Origin: Acytostelium subglobosum LB1
Lineage: Eukaryota > Evosea > Eumycetozoa > Acytosteliales > Acytosteliaceae
Assembly (NCBI RefSeq): GCF_000787575.1
Contig: NW_012236509.1
Span: 126,001-190,000 of the forward strand
DNA: 64,000 nt
Direction of reading: 5' to 3'
Shown here: in pieces, positions 30,489-45,698 of the stretch
Position numbering within the stretch: position 1 is the stretch's first letter
Layout of the letters: each line of letters starts with the position of its first letter
The notes under the pieces: generated by a model
Told to the model about the DNA's origin: nothing
Databases searched by the model: none
The model's input: the letters and a program-made list of their open reading frames with translations, nothing else
Position numbers and translations under genes: made by a program

Positions 30489-32178
30489 ATGGATACTACA
30501 ACAAGGCGACAATATAACTTTAATATAGTGTTATATCTTCTATTATTATTATTATTCATTGGTGTTGCAGTATCAGAAGTTGAAGTGTAAGTTACGAGTA
30601 GTACTTTCCTGGAAAGTCATGACCAACATACTAACAAACATCTTCATTCAACACAACTTCAGGAACAAGCTAACAGAGACATTAATATTTAGTGGCAACC
30701 AAGATGCTCTATCAAGTGTATTACTATCAGGTGTAGACAGTATACCTGTATTAATCGATACAAATCATAACTTTGTAAGGTTACTAATTCAATCAAACAA
30801 AGAATCAAATATCTCCTAACAACTTTGATACACTTAGTTCTTGACAGCGAATAAGAAGTGTACTGGATGTACTCAATTTCCACCTTTGTATTCAAGGTCA
30901 TTGACAGCGGAGAATATATTATGTGATTCATCAATATGTCATACTAATGGAAATACTTGTGAGAAGAAGGATAAGACAGGACCTTCAACATGTTCATTGG
31001 TATTAGATATGGAGGATGGTTCATCAATCCGAGGTAATCTTGTCAAAGATATAATATCAATTGATGATTTTAAGAATATACCAATAGTTGTAACTTCTAT
31101 ATATCGTAAGTAAAATACTTCAAATAATTAATATAATAATATACTAATAATTTAAAAGAACAAACTGGATCACTGACAGCGTTGAACAAGGCAATATTTG
31201 GAGTTGGTCCAAATGTAAGTACATCTTTGTTTAATATTGTTTGTAAATTACTAACGATTAAATAATAGTGCCCAAATTGTCCAATAAGTCCCCTAAATAC
31301 TGTGTTGACAACATTGAAGAAACCATGTATGTTTGATTCATTGATTGATTAATTGATCGGCTACAGAACTAATATTATTCCAATTCCAGATATATTTGGT
31401 ATATCATTGGATAAGAATTACTTTGGTGGAATATCATTGGGATACCTTGATCCACTATTCTCTCATCAAGTTAACAACTATACATCAATGCTCAAAACCG
31501 ATGGTGTATATTCTTTTAAGATTAATGGAATGGTAAGTCAATACAATCCATCATCATATTAACTAAACTAATCAAACAATGAATGAATAGAGTTCAACTT
31601 GGAATGGAGGTAAAATGAACAATACCAAGGTTTCTAGAGTAGTGATCAATTCAACATCAGCAGTATCATATTTGCCATCCGATGCATATGATCAATTCAA
31701 ACAATTCCTACTGGACAATTGTAATGGCACATCATGTTCCAACATTACAAGTCTTTTCAACAAAGTAAGTTTAGATCAAGCCATGTCATTTCATGTTATC
31801 CACAAGCTGATCACCTCCAAACATAGTGTCCTCCACCATTCAAGGTCAACACTGATCTATTCCCTACTATTGAGTTGGCAATGCCAGAAGAGTTCAAGTT
31901 GTATTTGAAACCATCAAACTACTTCTATCCAGTGACTACCAATGATGGTTCGTTATATCACTGTCTTGGTATTCAAGAGACTCCACAATCCTATGCGATC
32001 ATAGGTGTAAACCTGATGAGAGGTATGTATAAAATGATTGATTGGTTCATTCATTCATTCATTGATTGAGGACACGTCGGTCGGCAGACCTTACTAACTT
32101 TCGCCCGTACGATCATCAGAGTTATACATTGTATTCGATAATGATAATAGTCGGCTCGGATTTGGTACATTTAAATAA
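30489..32178 (+). CDS. Pepsin-like (A1 family) aspartic protease homologue, catalytic motifs lost
   Basis: Nine exons keep phase: 30489-30586, 30663-30774, 30838-31105, 31159-31214, 31269-31326, 31390-31532, 31591-31764, 31827-32022, 32120-32178 (387 aa). A hydrophobic N-terminus (IVLYLLLLLLLFIGVAV) acts as signal peptide or anchor. The fold signs are the CTGCTQFPPLYSRSLTA cysteine insert, the flap-like DMEDGSSIRGNLVKD, the C-lobe FGISLDKNYFGGISLGYLDP and the end IIGVNLMRELYIVFDNDNSR. The two DTG/DSG catalytic motifs read DTNHNF (first) and NSTSAV (second Asp replaced by Asn). It should be inactive as a protease. Possible jobs are binding or adhesion at the cell surface or in endosomes; this is inference. 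Codons are AT-rich and introns unusually many for this window. Confidence 0.8.
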
Positions 32179-32179
32179 A
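32174..32179 (+). terminator. AATAAA overlapping the stop codon of the pepsin-like gene
   Basis: AATAAA contains the TAA stop (32176-32178). If used as the poly(A) signal, the 3' UTR would be only ~10-30 bases. Confidence 0.35.
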
Positions 32180-33280
32180 GAAGTTGATTGTGTGATTGTG
32201 TGTGTGCGTTCGGCGCGTCAATGAATGAGACCTTGAACAATAACTGACTTCACACAAGATGTAAGACTCACTCCTTCTTACTTCTTCCTCGCCCATTCAC
32301 ATAAGTCCAACTGTTCTGTCTTTCTCCTTGTTGTTGTAGAATCAAATGAGTAAGGTTAGTACAACCCACCCACCACATCGGAGTTGGTTACTTCCGATCA
32401 AGGCAGTCAGTGAGTTGAGTAGTGGGTGATGTTGATCTGATGCACTGCCTATCCATCCACATCCATCCAAGAACAGAGATACAAAGATTACCTGCCAAGT
32501 TATCACATGATGAGAATGGGTGACCCAAATTGAAATGCGCCCATGGTGGGTGAAGGTTGGTGTGAGTAAGTTAACGATGTTGATGAGCCCTAAGTGTGTC
32601 GGTGACCTCTTCAAGGCCCAAAATATCTTTTAGGCCACAGTGCAAAAAATCCAATAATCAAAAACTGATTATTAAAATCAACAATCCCCTTTGAAGGCTA
32701 TGATGAATGGGTATGTGTGAGAGTGCAAGTGTGTGAGTGGTGGACACACTGGAGGTCCTGGATGGATTGATGAATGGATGGATGGACTACTATCCACATC
32801 AACCACCAACCACCACCAATCACTCTGTTTCCTTTGTCTCTATGTCACATACATCAAGGCAGAGTAGTCAGCTTCATCAAACTAGTAGTACATACAGAGA
32901 GAGACATCATTGACAGAGATATAAACATTGACAAAGAGAGTGACTTTGAAACATTGACGTCAACTCAAGTACAAAGAGATAGAGAGATAAACTATTTATC
33001 ACATAACAACAACAACAACAACTCATCATCACCTGTAGATACACAATACCAAACAACTCACCAAACATCAAACTCATACAATCATTCATATCCTTCTTCT
33101 TCTTCTTCTTCTTCTTCTTCTTCCATCAGTTTGATAACAGACGTCCCATTAACCAAGTGATCAATCAAACAATCAGATATCCATAACTTTGTTCAATATA
33201 TATATACATATACATATATATTTCTATCTATTTATTTATTTATTAAGCTCTCTCCATTCAATCATCAATCATATATAACG
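32179..33280. other. Intergenic, pepsin-like gene to PH-domain gene
   Basis: 1.1 kb. An open frame at 32774-33160 is polar, contains translated simple repeats (AAC and TTC runs, the latter at 33091-33124) and no domain; it is probably leader or promoter sequence of the next gene. A short A/T inverted repeat lies at 32652-32672. TATATA runs at 33197-33222 precede the ATG. Confidence 0.45.
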
Positions 33281-34358
33281 ATGGCCGCTGTAAACCCTCC
33301 AGTTCAAATACCAATGGTATGTTTAATCAATCTTGTTTCCAATTTGGATATTTCAAAGACTTATTCACTCACCCTTTCCACTCATCCATTCAATCATCCA
33401 TTCAATCATCCAGAATGTAACAGTCACTGGACTGTACCCTGTAGATAAAAAGAATGGTTACTTGAAGAAGTTAGGAGGTATGTATAACAGGAGTTAGTTG
33501 GTAGCAGACAGGAGTATGTGATTCCAGAATACATCTGACACTCATTCATTCATTTGATCGATCAATCAATCCTTAAAGGCAAAGGAATAAGTAAGAACTG
33601 GAGAAGAAGATACTTTGTATTGACCGAGAGTGGTATCCTGTATTATTTTAAACAAAGAAATGTAAGTTTAGACATTGGACTCTCGTGGCTGTGTGACGGA
33701 AACACGGAAACACCGGAAACATGGGGTGGAAATACGGAAACACGGAAACTAACAGAAACACAACCAAACAAACATATATATTTAGAGTACTGAACCAGTT
33801 GGAGCAGTAGACCTATCTCAATATACTAAATGTTTCAAGGACAACACAAAGAAGAACTACTTCTTCTTGAACAACGAGAATGATTCAAGCCAGAGAGTGT
33901 TTCACTTGATTGCAGACTCACCAGAGGAGATGGACGAGTGGATTAGATGCATTAGTACCTTCTTCGAAGGTGATATATCCGACTTTAAGAGTCAGATGAT
34001 GGGTCTCAAGCAGCAAAAGACCGACTCGAAGCTTAATCTGTCCAAGGGTAGTGGCGGCGCGCCCTCCTCCGAGGAGCAGCTCAACCCGCTGGACAAGTTC
34101 CAGCTGGTGTTCAAGGGCGAGCGTGTGTCACTGCTGCTGCAGTCTGAGGTGCCCAACGGCGGGTCGCCTTCGTCGACGCGTGAGCAGTCGCCCAACGCCT
34201 CGCCCAAGGTTGCCGTCAAGAACCCGCCTCCCATACCAGCACGCAAGCCAACTCTCCAGAACATCGATGAGTCCAAGGAGATCCTCCAACAACTACAGGC
34301 CACTCAAATAGCGGATAATTCATTTGATAATGATGATGACGATGACGAAGATAACTAA
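33281..34358 (+). CDS. PH-domain protein
   Basis: Four exons: 33281-33316, 33414-33477, 33579-33661, 33786-34358 (251 aa). A pleckstrin-homology domain spans about residues 17-125. It starts KKNGYLKKLGGKGISKNWRRRYFVL, with the basic beta1-beta2 loop typical of phosphoinositide binders, and closes with the C-terminal helix SPEEMDEWIRCISTFFEG. The rest is Ser/Pro-rich, with PPPIPARKP near residue 215 (a possible SH3 ligand), then an acidic Asn/Asp tail. Likely a membrane-recruited adaptor. Intron 3 (33662-33785) contains a short GGAAACAC-type repeat. Confidence 0.88.
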
Positions 34359-34704
34359 TCACGCGAGGATGCCATCCAACCATGCTTGCCGCACTTCCTC
34401 CACATTCAGTTTGTCCACCCAGGCTTCAACCAGGCCCAAGTTGACTGACTGATTGATTGATTGATCCATCTCAAGCTACTCGAACCCGGTTCTAAATAAA
34501 CCTAAATGTCACTTATTTATTGGTACAAACAGATAATAACAAACGTCTTGCTGTTGTAGCGATGTATATCATACTTTCTGTTGCCAACTTGGCGGCGGCA
34601 TTTAGGAGTTGGGTGTGTCGCAAAAGGCAGCCTGCCGGAAACCCAAACCTCATTGGAGCCAACACCGACCATCCACCGACCGATCGTGTCTCTCACTCTC
34701 GCGC
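34359..34704. other. Convergent 3' flanks of PH-domain and helicase genes
   Basis: 346 bases. AATAAA at 34495-34500 is the likely poly(A) signal of the PH gene. No gene seen. Confidence 0.5.
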
Positions 34705-38486
<3,782 letters not shown>

Positions 38487-39663
38487 ATGTCTAACTTGGA
38501 CTTGGATGCACTGTTAAACAGTGCACTCGATGACTTGGAAGTCTATGAAAAGAAGAAGAAGGAGGATGGTGCCGCGGCAACTGCAACAGCCGCAGACACC
38601 CCTGCAACTCTGAAGCAAACAACAACAACAACAGTGGCAACAGCATCAACTTCATCAACTCCATCTACACCTATATCAACTACATCGACAACTACAACAA
38701 CAACTACATCAGCAGCAGCATCAAGTAGTAATGCAGCAGCAGGCATGGGCAACATGATGGACATGTTCAGCCAGATGTTCAATGACAAGAGCATGGACGA
38801 CTTGATAAAGAATATGGGTTACGACAAGATGGAGGACATGATGAAGGATATGAATGATTATATTGGTAGTGCAGGTGGTGATGGAGACGACTCGGGCAGC
38901 AATCCCGCCGGCACCGCATTACCCGCCGTCCCCGGCATGCCCGATGGCAGCAACTTTGAATCGATCTACGCTGGCATGAGCGAGAGCGAGAAGAAGGAGA
39001 TGGAGGAGAGCTTTGGCAAGTTCAGCAAGATGTTCTCTTCGATGGCTGGCGACTCGACGTCGGCGGCCGGCATCCCAAACATGCCTCCCGCTGCCGCCCA
39101 ACAACAACAACCAGCTGGCATCAACTTCAAGGACTTTGAGAGCAACATCTCTGGCATGCTCAAGGGTTTGGCCGACAATGCCGCTCAACAAGGTGGCAAG
39201 CAATCATTCGAAGATGACATGATCAAACAGTTTGCCTCAATGATGGGCAGTGGAGGTGAAGGAGGTGGCGAGTTCAACGGCATGGCCGATGGTATCAATG
39301 ATTTCTACGATGACTCAATGAAGTACATCGTTGAGAAGGTATGTTCTGGACATCTTCTTGTTTGCGCGGCATATGGCGACTAACACATCTATCCAATCAT
39401 TCATACATTAGTATCCTCAATGGATTGAAGAGAACAAGGATAAATATACTCCAGAGGAGATTAGTAACTTCTCTAAACAGAATGATGTGTTCCAGAAGTT
39501 GTACAAGTCTGGCGAGGATGTAGGCCAGGAGGAGATGTATGACAAGATATCAATGCTTGGTCAGCTGCCTGAGGCATTTTGCGAGCAATACTGTAAAGAA
39601 ATACAAGAGCGCATGGAGAAGGACATGGCTGCCGTGGCACCAACTCAGCCCGGGCCACAATGA
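38487..39663 (+). CDS. pex19: Peroxin PEX19, import receptor for peroxisomal membrane proteins
   Basis: Two exons, 38487-39338 and 39412-39663, 367 aa. The N-terminus MSNLDLDALLNSALDDLE is the PEX3-binding style of PEX19. A Thr/Ser/Ala-rich linker follows. The helical cargo-binding domain lies in the second half (MLKGLADNAAQQ, DGINDFYDDSMKYIVEK), then YPQWIEENKDKYTPEEI and MLGQLPEAFCEQYCKE, a well conserved PEX19 region. It binds newly made peroxisomal membrane proteins in the cytosol and docks on PEX3. The C-terminus ends APTQPGPQ, so the farnesylation CaaX box of animal and yeast PEX19 is absent. Confidence 0.93.
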
Positions 39664-39724
39664 TCCATCAATCCATCGCGTCAATTCAATCAATCAAAGT
39701 TATTATTGTACAATAGTTATAAGT

Positions 39725-42700
39725 TTATTCAAGCGATGACAGCGAGGAAGTTGTGACATGCATCATCTTGAGTTGTTGCTCGACAAGCTTCTCGAGCTTG
39801 GGTGCCGAGATGGCGCTCTGACTGCGCACTCTGGTGAATTGCTCCTCAGCTGCAGCTGTCGTGTCTGTTGTTGTGGTGTCGGTTGCTGGCTCGTGTGCCG
39901 GTGACTTTGGCGGCGTCGTGTATTGATTGTTCGGTGTGTTGGTCGTGCTGCTACTGCTGCCAGTGCCGCTAAAGTAATAGTTGGTTGCCAGTTCCAGGCT
40001 CTCAATGGCATCAAACACCTGTTGATGAGTCACTGGCTTATACATTGAAGCGCGATCGCCTACCTCTGGCGCCACTCCCGGTTGTTGTTGTTGCGATGTA
40101 GTCGGTGTTGTTGATGTTGTAGTCGTAGTCGTCGATGATGATTGTGTTGTTGATGAGGCTGGAACATCATTGTCTGTAACAGGTTGGTAGAAACCACCAC
40201 GTCTACGTCCAGATCGTTGGTCTGGCGGCGAGACTGGTGAGTCAACACCTGCCGCTATGCTAGGCTTGGCGGGGCTTGATGTTGTGCTGACGCTAACATT
40301 GTCCGCCTCGTCTGTTGATGGAGATGATGGTGATGATGGCGACGGTACTGTAGCGGGCTTCTTGGAGACCGCGAAGGATGCCTCCTTGATGGGATTGGTA
40401 TGAATGATATTGGTCGTGGTGGCCATCGTCTGTTGTGGCATGCCAATGACTACTGTGTTGGCGTTGGATGCCGCTGGTACACTCTTGTTGACGGGCCTCA
40501 GTCCCGATGTCTTGAGGAACTGTGTGATAGTGGCAATGGCACTGCTTCCATTGTTGACACCTCGTTGCTGCTCCACCTTGATCTTCATCTGTGCCAGCAC
40601 TTCAGCGGGCACGGGTGTGCGCGGATACAGTACGTTGGGCGTCGGCAGGAAGAAAGGCTCCTTTGTCTTACTCGAAAAGCCGATCGGGAACTTGTTGGAC
40701 AGATGCTTGCGATCGCTGTAGTGCAGGTTGCCGTTGGTGATCAATGCCATCTGAAGCTTGGATATCAACAGGTATATGTTCATTCTGCGCGTCGGGTCGT
40801 TGGTGGCAACGATCAGCTTCTCAAAGTCGATGCGGGGGTATATCATAGAGTGGAGATGCGGGTGTGGCGAGGTCAGTGGCATGGGTGGCTGTGAAGGCGA
40901 GTCCTTGAGGAGTGGTCGGCTACCAGTGGTGCCAGTCTGTTGCTGTGTAAGAGATATCAACATCTGGTTCCAGCCAATGTTGGTCATATTGTTTGAATCA
41001 AAGTTGATTGCCAATATCGACCTGTTGGATGCCAAGCTGTTGGCAAGCAGTTGCGCACCAATGTCGCCCAGAGCATTCTTTGAAATGTCGAGCGAGGCTA
41101 CCGATGAGTTCTTTGATATATAAGGCAACATCTTCATCACAGTCGCCTTGCCAAGGTTGGCCAAGTTCAATGTCTTGAGCTCTGGATTCATATAAATCTT
41201 TTGCAAAGACTTGGCCAACAGACTGCTGAATGATTGATTGAGGTCGCTACCAGCGTCACTGCTGTTGGAGATTGATGTTGATGATGTGGATGTGGACAAC
41301 TCGCTATCCTTGTGAGATTGTGTTGGGGACTTGGTAGGTGAGCCAGTGAGATGCACTGATGTTGCGGCCATGTCATCGGTGCCAGATGTTGCCTCGTCCT
41401 CCATCTCGACAAGCACGGTATTGAAGTCCAGACTGACACCAAGCTCCAGCTTGCCCGTGCTTGAGTTGTGCACATTGTTTAGATTGAGAGTGTTGCTAGC
41501 GAATGGATGGTCTTGATGTGGATGGTCGTCCGATGATGATGATGTGCTGTGAGGTATGCTTGAGATCTGCTGTTGCTGGGCCTGCTGCTGCTGCTGTGTT
41601 TGCTGTGGATATATCACTTCCATGTCCTCGAGTATCAGCTCATTCACCTTGATCTCGGACAGCACTTGGAGAAGCGTGAGGATGGTCTTCTCAGTGCCGC
41701 GTACATGTCGCAGGTTGAGTGACTTAATTGAGATCTCGCTGTCCTTGAACAGGAGTAGCGAGCTGAAGAACATGTCGTAGTTCTCATCGGCGTTGGCCAG
41801 GTTCAGGCCCATCAGACCGAGTTGTACCGATGCCTTCTTGTCCGACATCTTGCAGAGAATGAGTGCCAGCACCTCCTTGTTGACGTTGCAATGGTTACAA
41901 TCGAGCTTGTAGAGTGTCTGTGTGGAGAGTACGGGCAGCAGCTTGTCCAGCTCGGAGCCCACCTCCAGCTTGTTGTTGCTCACGTCAAGGTGCTCGAGAC
42001 GCGCCAGATGTCGCAGCGAGTAGAAGCTGAATGCCGAGATGCCACACGAGTGCAACAGAAGATGCTTGAGCTTAGAGTAGCCATGCGAGCGGATCAGCCA
42101 GCTGGCAAAGGCGGCGTTGGCCTGGTCGTCAAACTTGTTGTGCGAAAGGTTCAGATACTCGAGTGTCAATGACATGCCGTAGTTCTTCTCCAGAGCTTCA
42201 AATAGCTGCGCTAGCTGCTTGGGTGCGATCATACAGTTGGCTAGATTTAGGTGTATGAGTGCGTGTTGGTACTGCGCCATGCAGGCCACCAGCGATGTTG
42301 TTGACTTGTTGGACAGGGGCGTTCTCCGACACGTCCAGCAGCTGCACGGCACTGCGCTTGTTGAGCGACAGCGACAAGAACACGTGATGGAACGCCTCGC
42401 TAGAGCACTTGCGGAACGACAGCTTCTTGAGATGTGAGTTGTGCAGGACGAGCTCGGCTAGCGCCTTGACCAGCACCTCCTTCTTAAGGTCTTGAACGGT
42501 GAGAGCCGAGAAGTAACGGTCATGCTGCAGCGCGTTAAACAGGGGCAGCATGTCGAACGTTGTGTCTGAGAACTCGGATGCCTGGAGGTCGCGATGCAAG
42601 TCGATCTCGCGATTGCCCTCGGCAAACATGCGTGTGATCCACGCCGTCATTGCTACATTTGGTGTCGACTCATAGTAGCTGCACCATCCACGATACTGAT

Positions 42701-43380
42701 CCATGAATGTGTCCAATGTCGCTGGTAACTCCTTCACATCAGGAGTCGAACTTTCCAATGCCTGTGTAGACTTTATCATCAACTCCAACTCTGCACTACA
42801 ATGATCACTATTCTGACATTGTTTCAATCTCCTAATCACCGTCAACAACACCTCCAAGTTCTCTGTCTTTAACTTTAACTTTGTCTTTGTCTTTCCTCTT
42901 TGGAATATAATGGCGAGCTTCATATATGATTGATTGATTGATTGAGTTAGTCATCTATCCATCATGACACATATCAATGTAGTGCTTGCTTACGATGAAG
43001 TCTTGTTTGTTGATAAGTTGTTTGATGTCGTAGAGATGGTAGTCCTTTGGTTGCTTGCGAGTGAGGTCTTTACCCTCTGAGAATAGTATCACATGATAGT
43101 TTGTTATAACTAATATACATGATGTCTTCTTTGTCATTACATAACTCCTATAACATATTGTCTCTGACCAATTTGAGTAGTTATTCTGTATCCATTCTTC
43201 GATATAATCTAATGATTAATTGAATGTGTTTGTTAGTCTTGGTCTTAGTCTTGGTCATTCCTGGACTTTGTTGTTCTTCATCCAAACACACGCACGCCAA
43301 GATGAACACGAACACACACACACTTCTTGGACAAGAGACATACTTAGTTCGATTGATGAAAGATCCAAAGGATGGCCCAT
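39725..43380 (-). CDS. CARMIL-like leucine-rich-repeat protein (one apparent frameshift)
   Basis: Minus-strand exons 43380-43344, 43208-42994 and 42917-39725, about 1,147 aa. Exon 3 needs one base removed at a G4 run (42316-42319, plus strand). There VSENA should continue SNKSTTSLVACMAQ, and instead the frame is lost; a sequencing error is likely. Exons 1-2 encode a PH-like domain (CILVITNYHVILFSEGKDLTRK, YHLYDI). A CARMIL-type LRR solenoid follows: EIDLHRDLQASEFSDT, ALQHDRYFSALTVQDLK, LTLEYLNLSHNKFDD, LEHLDVSNNKL, VASLDISKNALGDIGAQLLA. The last ~300 residues are Ser/Thr/Pro-rich with Gln runs. CARMILs regulate capping protein and Arp2/3 actin assembly. No verprolin-like motif was recognised, so the assignment rests on the PH-LRR layout. 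Confidence 0.8.
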
Positions 43381-44452
43381 CTTAATCTTGAAGTATGATG
43401 GATATTATATTACAAGTTGTTATAAATAAATAATAAATAAAGTATATTTGATTGATTGAATGATTGATTGATCCTTGATGACTTCTCTTTCCAAATATTG
43501 TTGTTGTTGTTGTTGAGGTCCAAAGAAGAAGAAGAATAAGCTGTTGTTGCAACTACTACTAATATTATTACTTCTAATAACTGTTGTTCAGTGTTGAATG
43601 TGATTGATTGATGTAGTTGTTGATGTTGCCTCTATCTAAACCAAACCATCAATTCACCAAACGGTAAGCAAATGTGTTAGGAAGAAGAAGTGATTGATTG
43701 TTGGGGTTGTGTTTAGCTGATTGATTGATTGACGCCGATGAGTGTGTGTGTGTGAGGGAGTGACTGATTGATATTTAGATCAAAGTGTGTGTGAGTGTGT
43801 GTGATGAGTGTAAACGACTTGACGAAGACCAAGAGGTAATTGATCGATGTCAATATGATTCAGGGTATGTATAAATAAAGTAACACACACAACTAATATA
43901 TAACTTATTCTATCTATCTGTTATAAATGTGATGTTTGTGTAGGGGATGATGGGGAACAGACCAAGTCTGGTGGAGGGTGATTAATTACCTTTACTAGCC
44001 ATCAAGTTCAATTCAAGGTTGTATGTTTGATCTGATCGCTTAGGTTCTTTCACCGATTGATTGATTATACAACCCTAATTATATATGTATGTTTATAGTG
44101 TATATGTACGTATGTATGAATGAGGCTTTCAGATTCGTCAAGGTTAGATACTGATTGATTTGATTGACCTTTGTTGATGGCAAAAGAACCCAAAATATCA
44201 AAGTTTATCGGCGAAACCTATGAATGGGTGTTTTTCATCAAGAATCGGCAAAGATAGTCTTGCAATTGCACACAGGAACAAGGTGGAAAATAATTAGTTA
44301 TGTTATTAACTTAACTGGAACAACATAATGAATGGGTAATTATTATCCGATTATGCATTCCAATGATATTACACATCATCACAAGTCCAAACAACAAATA
44401 AGTTGACCTCGGAACAAGGAGTGATCTTTGAAAAAATCGATGGGCTTTGTAA
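43381..44452. other. Intergenic, CARMIL-like gene to GNAT gene
   Basis: 1.07 kb of simple-sequence-rich DNA: GATT tracts, (GTT)n at 43500-43514, and (GT)n at 43744-43752 and 43783-43803. No gene was seen; short ORFs lack any domain. Confidence 0.5.
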
Positions 44453-45441
44453 TTATGAAGGTGATGATGATACACTGACTTCAACTGATGTAGTTGTTGT
44501 ACGTTTCCATGGTAAATCGAGTAGTTGTATATGATCACTACTGGATAGTTGATCAATCATATGAGTGTAGTCGATATCTTGTCGCCATGTATGTTTGAAT
44601 GAGTCCACGCGATGGCAACATGAAGCCCAGAACACTTCGATGAACCGGCGTAGTAATGATGATGGTAGGTAGTGTCTGGTAACACTTCTATGTGATGTAT
44701 GTGTTGGAATATTAGGCGTCAACAGACATGTGAGTAGCAGGTCTTTGCACTTGGCACTGTCATTGGACAATGGTGGTTGGACATAGTCAAAGTCCAACAT
44801 TCTGATGCCCATTCTGTGAAAGATCGCGTGTCTCTTGGCAGGGTCCATTACATCGTCTTCAGGTGCCACTCTCTCGGCAGAGTTTGTCTCAAGGAATATA
44901 GCATCACATCCACCTGTTGTATTATATCCATGATTGATCGAGGTTTGTCCAAGTCTTGTCGTAGCCTCTTGTACCAACATTTTGGCTAGGCCACCTCCAC
45001 GATAATCAGTTGATACCAGAATATATGTTATCAAAGCACAGTTTACATATGGATAGTATTCAAATACAATGCCACCCATTATATCCGATCTTTTGTCATC
45101 CTTCTCTCTTTGATCATCTGGACACATTGCCAACAATATGTGAAAGTCAACTTTTCCAATCTTTTCATCTTCGTCTTCGTCTTCATCTTCATCTTCGTCA
45201 TCAATATTTGAAGTCTGTATCATCTCTACCCAATTATCAATTGGTTCAAGTTCTTAAGTGATTGATTGATTGATTGATTGAGTGAGTGAATCAGTTGGAA
45301 TGAATGATTCCAAATGTGTGACATACCATCTTCTTGTGGAAAGTTTGGTCTCATCAACTCATCATAGAACCTCTTTAACATGTTAAAGTCATAGTTTGAT
45401 TTGAGGTCCAGTAGTCGAGGTGTTATCTTGATTGAAGCCAT
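44453..45441 (-). CDS. GNAT-type N-acetyltransferase-like protein
   Basis: Two minus-strand exons, 45441-45327 and 45252-44453 (304 aa). A phase-1 intron carries CAATCAATC tracts before AAG. An acidic run (DDEDEDEDEDEDE) interrupts the early part. The GNAT core shows MGGIVFEYYPYVNCALITYILVS, then the acetyl-CoA loop DYRGGGLAKMLV (R-G-x-G-x-A style), then DAIFLETNSAE and the MGIRMLDFDYVQPPL end strand. The C-terminal 100 residues are unlike known families. Substrate unknown. It is divergent from the RGG/Nudix-like gene with a 257-base spacer. Confidence 0.75.
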
Positions 45442-45698
45442 GTCTTTGTTATCTATTTGTACATGTAGTATATGTTACATAATGTAATGTTTGTTAATCT
45501 ATTGTAAGATTGATTACACATTGTGTTGGGGCTGTCGGTCGTTTGAAGACTTAAACAATCTTTGATATTTGTTTGGAAGTCCGTTTTAGATAACTTTGAA
45601 GCCAAAAGTTCAAAAAACGAACGAAAGTGTTTCATTCATCACTATCACACACACGAGTGTTACAGATACAGATAGTACAAGTATATATATTTATAAAT

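Noticed and set aside
32774-33160. 128-codon ORF upstream of the PH gene
   Set aside because: Built of translated AAC and TTC simple repeats, no domain; more likely leader sequence.
34470-34500. TCGAACCCGG stretch resembling a tRNA T-loop
   Set aside because: No matching acceptor or anticodon arms. Similar GTTCGA hits at 25,628, 29,896 and 59,030 also fail. No tRNA found in the window.
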